From assembly GCA_965242785.1 (NCBI GenBank), contig CBDETA010000001.1, forward strand, positions 310,001 to 374,000: 64,000 bases of DNA, given 5' to 3'. A model generated the notes under the pieces. That model had not been told where the DNA came from. It searched no databases and saw only the letters and a program-made list of their open reading frames with translations. Position numbers and translations under genes: made by a program. The DNA is from Maricaulis sp965242785. Its GTDB lineage: Bacteria; Pseudomonadota; Alphaproteobacteria; Caulobacterales; Maricaulaceae. Positions 32,733 through 40,049 of the stretch are shown one piece after another (within the stretch, counting starts at the first letter, position 1; the number at the start of each line of letters is the position of its first letter).

Positions 32733-33445
32733 TCAACCGTCGCCGCGCCCAGAAACGCCCGCACCGGCTGTACACGCGATCGGTCGACCGCCTGGTGGCG
32801 GAGAGCCGGGAGAAGCCGGCCACCGCCACCGCGAAACCCCGCCGCACGCCGCGCAAGGTGAAACGGCGCGAGGTGACGAACCGGGGCCTGGAGCTGAACA
32901 GCCTGGAGACCTTGGCGGCGCTGCACTGGTTCCTGGTGCGCGTCCCGTCGGGCAAGGAGCTGGCCGCCGAGCGCATCCTGGATGATGACGGGCAGATCGT
33001 GTTCGTGCCGGTGGAAACACGGTTTCGCCGGGTAAACCGCTACGCCAAGAAAAAGCGGGAGCTGCGGTTCCCATTGGTTCCAGGCTATCTGTTGGTCGGT
33101 TTTCTGCCTGATCGTCATCGGTGGGCCGATCTGTTTCGCTTTCGGCTGGTGACCGGCGTCGTGGGACATGACGGCAATCCGCTACGCATCCCGTTTCGCG
33201 AGGTTCGTCGCCTGTTGCAGCGTCACTGTGCCGGCGAGTTTCTGGCGCCAAGCATGCAGCAGTTCATGCGTTCGGGAATGGAGTTTTCGGTCGGCGACAA
33301 GGTTGAGGTGCTGGACGGCCCGTTCGAAGGCCATATCGCCGAGGTGGCCAGTATCACAGGCAACGTCGCCGAAATGGTGTTGAATATTCTGGGCGGCCAG
33401 CGCCGGGTACAAGTCAAGGTGTCGGATATTGGCCGTGCCGCTTAA
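32729..33445 (+). CDS. Phage NusG-like transcription (anti)termination factor
   Basis: 238 residues from GTG 32729 (GTGA overlap with the initiator gene). A basic N-terminal extension of about 60 residues is followed by an NGN domain (LAALHWFLVRVPSGKELAAERILDDDGQIVFVPVETRF...RFPLVPGYLLVGF) and a C-terminal KOW domain (FSVGDKVEVLDGPFEGHIAEVASITGNVAEMVLNILGGQRRVQVKVSDI). NGN domains bind RNA polymerase. As the last gene before the late block it is a candidate late antiterminator replacing a Q-type protein (inference). Confidence 0.88.
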   Translation: MINRRRAQKRPHRLYTRSVDRLVAESREKPATATAKPRRTPRKVKRREVTNRGLELNSLETLAALHWFLVRVPSGKELAAERILDDDGQIVFVPVETRFRRVNRYAKKKRELRFPLVPGYLLVGFLPDRHRWADLFRFRLVTGVVGHDGNPLRIPFREVRRLLQRHCAGEFLAPSMQQFMRSGMEFSVGDKVEVLDGPFEGHIAEVASITGNVAEMVLNILGGQRRVQVKVSDIGRAA

Positions 33446-33606
33446 CCTTTTTCTCGTTGACCTGTTTATCGAACCACCGAACAAAAGGTGTTCCAGTAAG
33501 CGCGATGAGCGCGCCACTTGGGTGATCCTGTCGGTAGGACGCATGACGTCACGGACCGCGGCCCAGCCTCAACCGGGATTTATCCCGGTGTCCGAAGGCT
33601 GCGCCA
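33446..33606 (+). other. Intergenic region after the NusG-like gene
   Basis: About 160 bases with a 7-bp hairpin ACCGGGA (33572-33578)/TCCCGGT (33583-33589). There is no T-run after it. No convincing promoter found. A candidate site for antitermination signals because of position only. Confidence 0.35.
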
Positions 33607-34461
33607 ATGCATAGAAAGCCACACATCCTTCCATCCGACCCGCAGGCGGGGTCGGAGGCCTGTCGCCAGTATATTGGCGATGCGCTGTTTGTCAGACTGA
33701 CAATCCGGTCGGGTCGGCGTCCGTACAAGGCGCTGGTCGACCGAGAAGACTTTGAACGCGTGACCAGCATCAGATGGTTCCCGTCATTCCAGTCCAGCGG
33801 GGTTTACGCCTGTGCGACGTCGGTTCGGCGGCTCGCATCACATCACCGGATGATGCATGCATTCATCCTGCGGCGCCTGCCGGGGCAGATCGTTGACCAC
33901 ATCAACGGCGACACCCTGGACAATCGGAAGCAGAACCTTCGCATTGTGGACGCGGCGGGGAACGCGCAGAACAGCCGTCCACCATCACTGAAGATCGTGA
34001 CCAGCCACTTCAAGGGTGTTTCGTGGGACTGGCGCGCAGGAGCTTGGCGGGCGGGTGTTACGGCAAACGGTCATCGGCACGACCTGGGCCTCTTTGATAG
34101 CGAAGAGGCCGCTGCCCGAGCTTATGACAAAGCTGCGGAGAGGCTTCACGGGGAGTTTGCCCGCACGAACGCAACGATGAGGCTGTTCGAGGCAAAGGCC
34201 CCTTTTTTGCCGGATGTTTCTCGCGGTGTCAGGCGGTCCTCTCATCAGAAGCCCAAGCCGCGATATGAGCCGATACATGATGTCAACTCTTCCTCGCCAG
34301 AAGCGCGGAAGAGGGATCGGGAGAGCCGGGACCGTGCCTACATCGCGGCCCAGCTGGAGCGGATGGGGATCGACCGTGAGCCAGATCCTCAGCCGAGGAA
34401 GCTTCCCGATCCTCAGCCGAAGAGGGGCAGAGTGAACTACCTTCGTCGTAGGCGTCGGTAA
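33607..34461 (+). CDS. HNH-AP2 homing-type endonuclease
   Basis: 284 residues. The HNH part is HHRMMHAFILRRLPGQIVDHINGDTLDNRKQNLRIVDAAGNAQN. The AP2 DNA-binding domain follows (SHFKGVSWDWRAGAWRAGVTANGHRHDLGLFDSEEAAARAYDKAAERLHGEFARTN). The basic tail has DPQPRK/DPQPKR repeats. This pairing is typical of free-standing homing endonucleases of phages. It occupies its own transcriptional slot between hairpin 33572 and terminator 34485, consistent with later insertion. Confidence 0.9.
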   Translation: MHRKPHILPSDPQAGSEACRQYIGDALFVRLTIRSGRRPYKALVDREDFERVTSIRWFPSFQSSGVYACATSVRRLASHHRMMHAFILRRLPGQIVDHINGDTLDNRKQNLRIVDAAGNAQNSRPPSLKIVTSHFKGVSWDWRAGAWRAGVTANGHRHDLGLFDSEEAAARAYDKAAERLHGEFARTNATMRLFEAKAPFLPDVSRGVRRSSHQKPKPRYEPIHDVNSSSPEARKRDRESRDRAYIAAQLERMGIDREPDPQPRKLPDPQPKRGRVNYLRRRRR

Positions 34462-34484
34462 GCGTGTCTCTGCAAACCTGAACC

Positions 34485-34505
34485 AGCGCCGCAAGGGCGC
34501 TTTTT
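34485..34505 (+). terminator. Intrinsic terminator
   Basis: AGCGCC (34485-34490), loop GCAAG, GGCGCT (34496-34501), then TTTTC. It follows the HNH-AP2 gene. Confidence 0.75.
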
Positions 34506-34526
34506 CATGCCTGAAGGGAGGCCGGT

Positions 34527-34862
34527 ATGGCCGTAACCGAGACCGCGGCACCCGTCTGTGAGGGGTGCAAGCACTGGCGCCTGTTCCGCCAAGGCACCAA
34601 CAAGCGCGCCGGCCATTGTCGCCGGTATGCGCCCGCAGCCAGCACTTCCGGTGGGCCGATGGCCCCGGCACAGTGGCCGGTGACGCTGGAGGATGACAGC
34701 TGTGCGGACTACGCTGCAGCCGCGCCGTCCGAGGCGAAAGCTGAAGAGGGCCGCGTCGATGTCGGCGCAGTCGATGTTGCCACGACCGAGCATGCACCCG
34801 GCGCCGCCAAGCGCACCGCGCGTCGCACTCAGAAGGGCGGGGGCTCCCGCAAGACCCGGTGA
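34527..34862 (+). CDS. Phage protein with Cys cluster and basic tail
   Basis: 111 residues from ATG 34527 behind GGGAGG. The N-terminal half contains VCEGCKHWRLF...RAGHCRRYAP...DDSCADYAAA, a four-Cys pattern able to bind zinc. The C-terminal half is Ala-rich and ends KRTARRTQKGGGSRKTR. Similar small Cys proteins are common in alphaproteobacterial phages. Function unknown. Confidence 0.72.
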   Translation: MAVTETAAPVCEGCKHWRLFRQGTNKRAGHCRRYAPAASTSGGPMAPAQWPVTLEDDSCADYAAAAPSEAKAEEGRVDVGAVDVATTEHAPGAAKRTARRTQKGGGSRKTR

Positions 34863-35623
34863 GGGTACTTTCCGGCTTCGATATCCGGACAAACGTGCGC
34901 GAGTTTTCCCGCGCGCTTAACCGGACGGAGCAGCAGCAACTGCCCTTCGCGACGTTCCTCGCGATCAATGACACTGCGGCGGCTGGGCAGCGCCACAATG
35001 TGCGGGCCATGAGCCGCCATCTGGATCGGCCAAAGCCCTACACCAAGCGCGGCCTGTATGTCCGCAAGGCTCGATACCGTCGCGGGATGCGTCGACAGGG
35101 CCTGGCCAATGCGGTCACCGATGCAAGCCTGATGTGGCGGGAGTTCGCCGGGAAGGGCACGGCCGCGGGAACGTACCTTCGCCCGCAGGTGTTCGGCGGT
35201 GTGCGAAACCCCAAGCGGCACGAGCTGGCGCTTCGGCGTCGTGGTCTCATCGGCCGCAACTCTTATGTCGTGCCGGCGCCCGGGCAGCGCCTGAACATGT
35301 ACGGCAACATGACGCGCAACACCTACATGCAGATGCTGTCAGCGCTGGGGGCTGCCGGTGATGGACAGAACCGGACAGCGCGATCACGGTCCAGGAACCC
35401 GCGTCAGCGGAACTTCTTCGTTCCCAAGCAGGGCGGGGCGCTGAAGCAGGGCGTGTACGAGCGAAAGCGGGACGGGAGCATCAAGCCGGTCCTGATCGAG
35501 GTTCGGCAGCCGCGCTATCGCCAGCGCTACGATTTCTTCAGCATTTCCAGAAACTTCACCGCCCGGCAGTTCCCCATCAGCATGCGCCTTGCGATGCAGC
35601 GGGCCATGCGGACGGCCCGATAA
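34859..35623 (+). CDS. Basic phage protein upstream of terminase
   Basis: 254 residues, strongly basic, from GTG 34859 (overlap with the preceding stop). FDIRTNVREFSRALNRTEQQQLPFATFLAINDTAAAGQRHNVRAMSRHLDRPKPYTKRGLYVRKARYRRG at the N-terminus, then YLRPQVFGGVRNPKRHELALRRRGLIG, and MYGNMTRNTYMQMLSALGA. It looks like a structural or tail-completion protein of siphophages, but I cannot name it. Position before the terminase genes fits the start of the late operon. Confidence 0.68.
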   Translation: MRVLSGFDIRTNVREFSRALNRTEQQQLPFATFLAINDTAAAGQRHNVRAMSRHLDRPKPYTKRGLYVRKARYRRGMRRQGLANAVTDASLMWREFAGKGTAAGTYLRPQVFGGVRNPKRHELALRRRGLIGRNSYVVPAPGQRLNMYGNMTRNTYMQMLSALGAAGDGQNRTARSRSRNPRQRNFFVPKQGGALKQGVYERKRDGSIKPVLIEVRQPRYRQRYDFFSISRNFTARQFPISMRLAMQRAMRTAR

Positions 35624-35761
35624 AAAACCTCAATGAATACAGAGGGGTACGCCCTATAGGTTCTTCCGAGGCACCCCCCAGGGTGGGTATGTTCGGGCCC
35701 CGACATTTCTCTAGTCATGAGTTTTTCGGGAAGGGTGTTTCTTGGCTTTCGGTCGAGAGCG
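35624..35761 (+). other. Intergenic region before terminase, candidate cos region
   Basis: 138 bases without a gene, directly before a Nu1-type terminase small subunit, where lambda-like phages have cos. It has C- and G-rich blocks (GGCACCCCCCAGGGTGGG at about 35670-35687; TCGGGCCCCGA at about 35694-35704). The latter is a perfect inverted repeat around its centre. No cut site can be proven. Confidence 0.35.
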
Positions 35762-36361
35762 ATGGACGCGATGGCAGGAAGCGCAAAGAAGAACATCGTC
35801 AATCGCGCCAACTGCGCAAAAACATTCGGTGTTTCCGTGAAGACGGTTTCCGCCTGGGTCGATCGGGGTTGCCCGTTCGAGCAAAAGGGAACCAAGGGAA
35901 CGGAATGGCTGTTCGACACGGCGACCGTTTTCCGCTGGCACATGCAGAATGTGTCGGGCCCGGGCGCCAGTGAGCTCGTCGACACGGACCAGAAGGTCGA
36001 GCCGGCCAACTACGAGCAGGCCCGAGCCCGCAAGATGCAGGCTGAAGCTGCCCTGGCAGAGATCGACCTGGAGCTGAAATCCGGATCTGTCGCGCCGCTG
36101 GACGTGATCCTGGACGTGATGGCCAGCGAGTACGCGACGGTGCGGACACGGTTGGGGTCACTGCCCGGTGTATTGGCGCCGCGGCTGGATCCTGTCCGCG
36201 CCACCCAGTTTCAACCGGTCATCGCGGATGTCGTCGACGACATACTGAAGGAATTGAGCGCGGATGAACGCATTGCCGCAAACGGCGCCGAAGCGTTCGG
36301 CGGTAGTGGCGGCGATGCAGGCGGTCCGCCGCCAGACCCTGAAGCCGGTTCCGCGCCTTGA
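35762..36361 (+). CDS. Terminase small subunit (Nu1-like)
   Basis: About 199 residues from ATG 35762. The N-terminal winged helix is KKNIVNRANCAKTFGVSVKTVSAWVDRGCPFEQKGTKGTEWLFDTATVFRWHMQ. A helical segment with EQARARKMQAEAALAEIDLELKSGSVAPLDVILDVMASEYATVRTRLGSLPGVLAPRL follows, as in lambda gpNu1. It recognises the packaging site and works with the downstream large subunit. An in-frame ATG at 35717 is an alternative start. It overlaps the next gene by about 98 bases if both starts are right. Confidence 0.88.
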   Translation: MDAMAGSAKKNIVNRANCAKTFGVSVKTVSAWVDRGCPFEQKGTKGTEWLFDTATVFRWHMQNVSGPGASELVDTDQKVEPANYEQARARKMQAEAALAEIDLELKSGSVAPLDVILDVMASEYATVRTRLGSLPGVLAPRLDPVRATQFQPVIADVVDDILKELSADERIAANGAEAFGGSGGDAGGPPPDPEAGSAP

Positions 36362-38312
36362 CCTGATCGAGTGGGCGGACACGTTCCGCCGGCTGTCCAA
36401 CCGGGCCGCAGCCCAGCCCGGGCGGTGGCGAACGGCATACTCGCCGATGGCGCTGGGTCCGACCCGGGCCGTGACCGACCCTCGCGTGCGAACCGTGACG
36501 GCCATGGCCCCGACACAGGAGTTCAAGTCAGAACTGCTGCTGAACGCGGCAGGATACTTTGCGCATCAGGATCCCAGCCCGATCCTGTTCATCCAGCCGA
36601 CCGACAAGCTGGCAGAGTCGTTTTCCAAGGACCGGCTGCAGCCGATGCTGGAAGTCTCGCCCGCCCTGGCAGAGATCAGCCCGGATCCGAAGAGCCGATC
36701 CAGCGATTCCACCCTGACCCGGAAAGCGTTCAGCACGGGTGCCGTGATCGACCTGGTGGGCGCGAACTCTCCGACCGATCTGGCCAGTCGTCCCAAGCGG
36801 ATCGTTCTGGCCGACGAGGTCGACAAATACCCGCCATCGGCGGGCAATGAGGGTGATCCGCTGGCGCTGGGCGAAGAGCGCCAGTCAACCTTCTGGAACG
36901 CCAAGTCCATTCGGGCCTGTTCGCCGACGCGCCGCGGGTTCTCACGCATCGGCCGGGAATACGAGATGAGCGACCAACGCCGGCTGCATGTCCGCTGCCC
37001 GCACTGCGAGGATGCCCAGGTCATGACCTGGGACCGGGTGCGCTGGGACAAGGATGAGCATGGCAATCACCTGCCGGAGACGGCGGGATATTGCTGCCGG
37101 TCCTGCGGTGTCGTCTGGTCAGAGGAAGAGCGGCGCGAAGCGGTTCAGGCCGTGGTGACCGAGCCCGACTTCGGATACCGCCAGACGAAGCCGTTCCACT
37201 GCTGTGGCGCAGATCACAAGCCCCTGGAGTGGAAGGGCGACGAACACTGGACGCCGACCGGTGAGGCGAAATGTCCGGAATGCGGACGCGAAGCGATCCC
37301 GACCGACCATTACGGAGTGAATGCGTCCAAGCTGTATTCGATGACCCAGTCGCTGGCCAAGACGGTGGCCAAGTTCCTGCGGTCAAAGGACGACCCCAGC
37401 CTGCTGCAGGTGTTCACCAACACCCAACTTGCCGAGCTGTGGGAAGAGGGTGGGGTTTCGATCGATGCCGACAGCCTCCTGTCCCGCCGGGAGGCCTATG
37501 GCGAGGACAACATGCCAAAAGGCGTCCTGGTGCTGACCTGTGCGGTGGACACCCAGGACAACCGGCTGGAGCTGGAAATCATTGGATGGGGCGCCGGCCG
37601 GGAAAGCTGGGGCATAAAGCACGAAGTCCTGCATGGCGACCCGGCGCAGGCCAAGGTCTGGAACGCGCTGGAAGCCCGGCTCTTGCGGACCTATCACCGG
37701 GAAGACGGCAAGCCGATGCGCATCGAAGCCTGTTGCATCGACAGCGGCGGGCATCACACCGAAAAGGTCTATGAATTCACCACCCCGCGCTGGGGCCGGC
37801 GGGTCTATGCCATCAAGGGTGATGGTGGCCCTGCAAAGCCGATCTGGCCGAAGCGGGCTTCGCGTTCGCGCACCCGGCAGCCGCTGTTCATCGTTGGCAC
37901 CAACGCCGCATCGGATCAGGTCTATTCGGATCTGCGCGTGAAGAAACCCGGCGCCGGCTACTGCCATTTCGCCGCCGACTACGACGCGCCCTTCTTCCAG
38001 CAGCTGCTGGCTGAACGCCGCATATCGCGCAAGATAAACGGCCAGATGGTCCGGGCCTATGAGTGCCCGAAGAATGTTCGCAACGAGGCGCACGACCTGC
38101 GCCGGTACAATCATGCCGCGCTGAAGGCTCTGCCTTGGCGGCTGCCGGGCGCACAGGAACCTGTCGAGCCGCAAGGCGACGAAGAAGCAGAAGCGACTGA
38201 GGCCACGACCGCTGCGTCGGCAGCATCACCACCGCCGGTCGCGGCCGTCTCGAAACCCCGCCGCCGCCGCAAGGGCCGTGGCTTCAACAACTCCGGAGGA
38301 AGCTGGCTGTGA
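36264..38312 (+). CDS. Terminase large subunit (lambda gpA family)
   Basis: 682 residues. The DNA-packaging motor has an ATPase part (EWADTFRRLS, EFKSELLLNAAGYF, ADEVDKYP), a Cys-rich zinc-type insertion (RCPHCEDAQVMTW...YCCRSCGVVW; KCPECGREA) typical of the gpA family, and a C-terminal nuclease region (LTCAVDTQDNRLELEIIGWG; IDSGGHHTEKVYEF). A low-complexity tail ends RRRRKGRGFNNSGGSWL. The start may be internal (36315), since 36264 lies well inside the small-subunit gene. The gpA family implies cos-type packaging. Confidence 0.95.
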   Translation: MNALPQTAPKRSAVVAAMQAVRRQTLKPVPRLDLIEWADTFRRLSNRAAAQPGRWRTAYSPMALGPTRAVTDPRVRTVTAMAPTQEFKSELLLNAAGYFAHQDPSPILFIQPTDKLAESFSKDRLQPMLEVSPALAEISPDPKSRSSDSTLTRKAFSTGAVIDLVGANSPTDLASRPKRIVLADEVDKYPPSAGNEGDPLALGEERQSTFWNAKSIRACSPTRRGFSRIGREYEMSDQRRLHVRCPHCEDAQVMTWDRVRWDKDEHGNHLPETAGYCCRSCGVVWSEEERREAVQAVVTEPDFGYRQTKPFHCCGADHKPLEWKGDEHWTPTGEAKCPECGREAIPTDHYGVNASKLYSMTQSLAKTVAKFLRSKDDPSLLQVFTNTQLAELWEEGGVSIDADSLLSRREAYGEDNMPKGVLVLTCAVDTQDNRLELEIIGWGAGRESWGIKHEVLHGDPAQAKVWNALEARLLRTYHREDGKPMRIEACCIDSGGHHTEKVYEFTTPRWGRRVYAIKGDGGPAKPIWPKRASRSRTRQPLFIVGTNAASDQVYSDLRVKKPGAGYCHFAADYDAPFFQQLLAERRISRKINGQMVRAYECPKNVRNEAHDLRRYNHAALKALPWRLPGAQEPVEPQGDEEAEATEATTAASAASPPPVAAVSKPRRRRKGRGFNNSGGSWL

Positions 38313-38512
38313 GCACGCGATACACCCAGGCCGACCTGACTGCGATGAATGACGCCATCGCCACGGGTGCGCGCAAGGTCAGCTACAACGGCCAGACGGT
38401 CGAGTATCGCGACCTGGCCGAGATGACGCGGATCCGCGACGAGATGGAGCGGGAGCTGGGCGTGAACACAAAAAGACGGCGTTCCCGCGCCGTCTACAAG
38501 AGCGCCCTCTGA
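38309..38512 (+). CDS. Head-tail joining protein gpW-like
   Basis: 67 residues from GTG 38309: RYTQADLTAMNDAIATGARKVSYNGQTVEYRDLAEMTRIRDEMERELG, then a basic tail. Two helices flanking a beta hairpin (KVSYNGQTVEYRD) match lambda gpW, which fills the portal after packaging. Overlaps the terminase stop and abuts the portal gene, the standard lambda order. Confidence 0.88.
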   Translation: MSTRYTQADLTAMNDAIATGARKVSYNGQTVEYRDLAEMTRIRDEMERELGVNTKRRRSRAVYKSAL

Positions 38513-40044
38513 TGCGCTGGCTGACCGACCTGCTGGGACAGGTTGCGCCCCGCGCGGCCCTTCGCCGCCTTCAGGCCCATAACGCCTATGCCGTTGCCCG
38601 GGCCAACGGGCAGCGCGGCTTCAATGCCGCTTCCCGCGGCCGGAGCCTGCAGAACTGGAACCCGTCGGCGTCGTCGGCCAACGCCGAGAACACGCCAGCC
38701 GCCCAGACCTTGCGGGCGCGCGCCCGCGACGCGGTGCGCAATGATGGCTGGGCCAAGCGGGCCGCAAACATCTGGACGGAATGCGCAGTCAGTTCAGGCA
38801 TCGTTCCTGAACCTGCCACCGGCAATGACCGTCTTGACCGGCAAATCCGCGAGGCCCTGGAAGAGTTCCTGGAAAACTGTGATGCGACGGGCCAGGCGGA
38901 CTTCTACGGACTGCAGGATCTGGCCAGCCAGACGATCTTCGAGAGCGGAGATGTCCTGGTTCGCCGGCGCTTTCGCCGGGCAGAAGACGGGCTGGCGATT
39001 CCGGTGCAGTTCGACCTGATGGAGCCGGATCACCTGGATGCCAGCCGCATCAAGAACGGTGTGAATGACATTGTCGGTGGCATCGAGCTGAACGCCTTGA
39101 ATCAGCGCATGGCCTACTGGATGTTTCGCCATCACCCCGGCGAAATCCGGTTGATGCAAGGCATGTCCCTGACTTCGTCGCGCGTTCCGGCAGATCAGAT
39201 CGCGCACGCTTATGTGAAGCGCCGGCCGGGTCAGCTGACCGGGGTGCCCATGCTGGCGACGGCGCTGGTCGATATGCGCGACCTGCAGGACTACGAACAA
39301 GCCGAAGCTACGCGCAAGAAAGTCGAAGCTTGTTTTGCCGCATTCGTGACCACACAGGATCCGGCTGATCCGCCCTTGATGGGCGAGGAAAGCACCGATG
39401 ATGACGGCCGGCTGGAAACACTTGAGCCCGGCATGATCGAATACCTGGAGGCTGGTGAGGATGTGAAATTCGGTGCACCTGCGCCGACCGCCGGTTTCGA
39501 GGGATACACGCGCCAGCGCCTGCACCGGATCGCCAGCGCCTGCGACATGCCCTACATGCTGCTGACCGGTGATGTGAGCCAAGCGAACTGGTCCAGCTAC
39601 AAGGCCGGCATTGTTCCGTTCAAGGCGGCCATTCGCCGGTATCAGCGCAACACGCTGATCCCGATGGCGTGCCGCCCGATGTGGCGGTGGTTCATCGATG
39701 CCGCTGTTCTGTCCGGCCGGGTGAGCGAAACGAATTATGCAGTGAACTGGACCCTGCCGGGATTTGAGCCGATCGACCGCCTGAAAGAGGCTATGGCGGA
39801 TCAGGTGGAAACCCGGATCGGCAAGACGACCATGCAGGAGATCATTCGTGCACGCGGTGGCAATCCGGATCGCGTGCTGGATGATTTCGTGAAGTGGTTC
39901 GCCAAGGTCGACGAGGTCGAGCTGGTCTTCGACAGCGACCCGCGCAAGGTATCGAATGCTGGCCTGACCCAGGCCCGCCCCGCCGGCACGGTACTGCCGC
40001 CGGCAACGCCCGAGGCTTCGGCCTCCGACACCCCCGAGGAGTAA
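38512..40044 (+). CDS. Portal protein (lambda gpB family)
   Basis: 510 residues. Family features: NWNPSASSANAENTPAAQTLRARARDAVRNDGWAKRAANIWTECAVSSGI, then DFYGLQDLASQTIFESGDVLVRRRF, AYVKRRPGQLTGVPMLATALVDMRDLQDYEQAEATRKKVEACFAAFV, and MPYMLLTGDVSQANWSSYKAGIVPFKAAIRRYQ. It forms the dodecameric ring through which DNA enters and to which the tail attaches. Confidence 0.95.
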   Translation: MRWLTDLLGQVAPRAALRRLQAHNAYAVARANGQRGFNAASRGRSLQNWNPSASSANAENTPAAQTLRARARDAVRNDGWAKRAANIWTECAVSSGIVPEPATGNDRLDRQIREALEEFLENCDATGQADFYGLQDLASQTIFESGDVLVRRRFRRAEDGLAIPVQFDLMEPDHLDASRIKNGVNDIVGGIELNALNQRMAYWMFRHHPGEIRLMQGMSLTSSRVPADQIAHAYVKRRPGQLTGVPMLATALVDMRDLQDYEQAEATRKKVEACFAAFVTTQDPADPPLMGEESTDDDGRLETLEPGMIEYLEAGEDVKFGAPAPTAGFEGYTRQRLHRIASACDMPYMLLTGDVSQANWSSYKAGIVPFKAAIRRYQRNTLIPMACRPMWRWFIDAAVLSGRVSETNYAVNWTLPGFEPIDRLKEAMADQVETRIGKTTMQEIIRARGGNPDRVLDDFVKWFAKVDEVELVFDSDPRKVSNAGLTQARPAGTVLPPATPEASASDTPEE

Positions 40045-40049
40045 GACCC

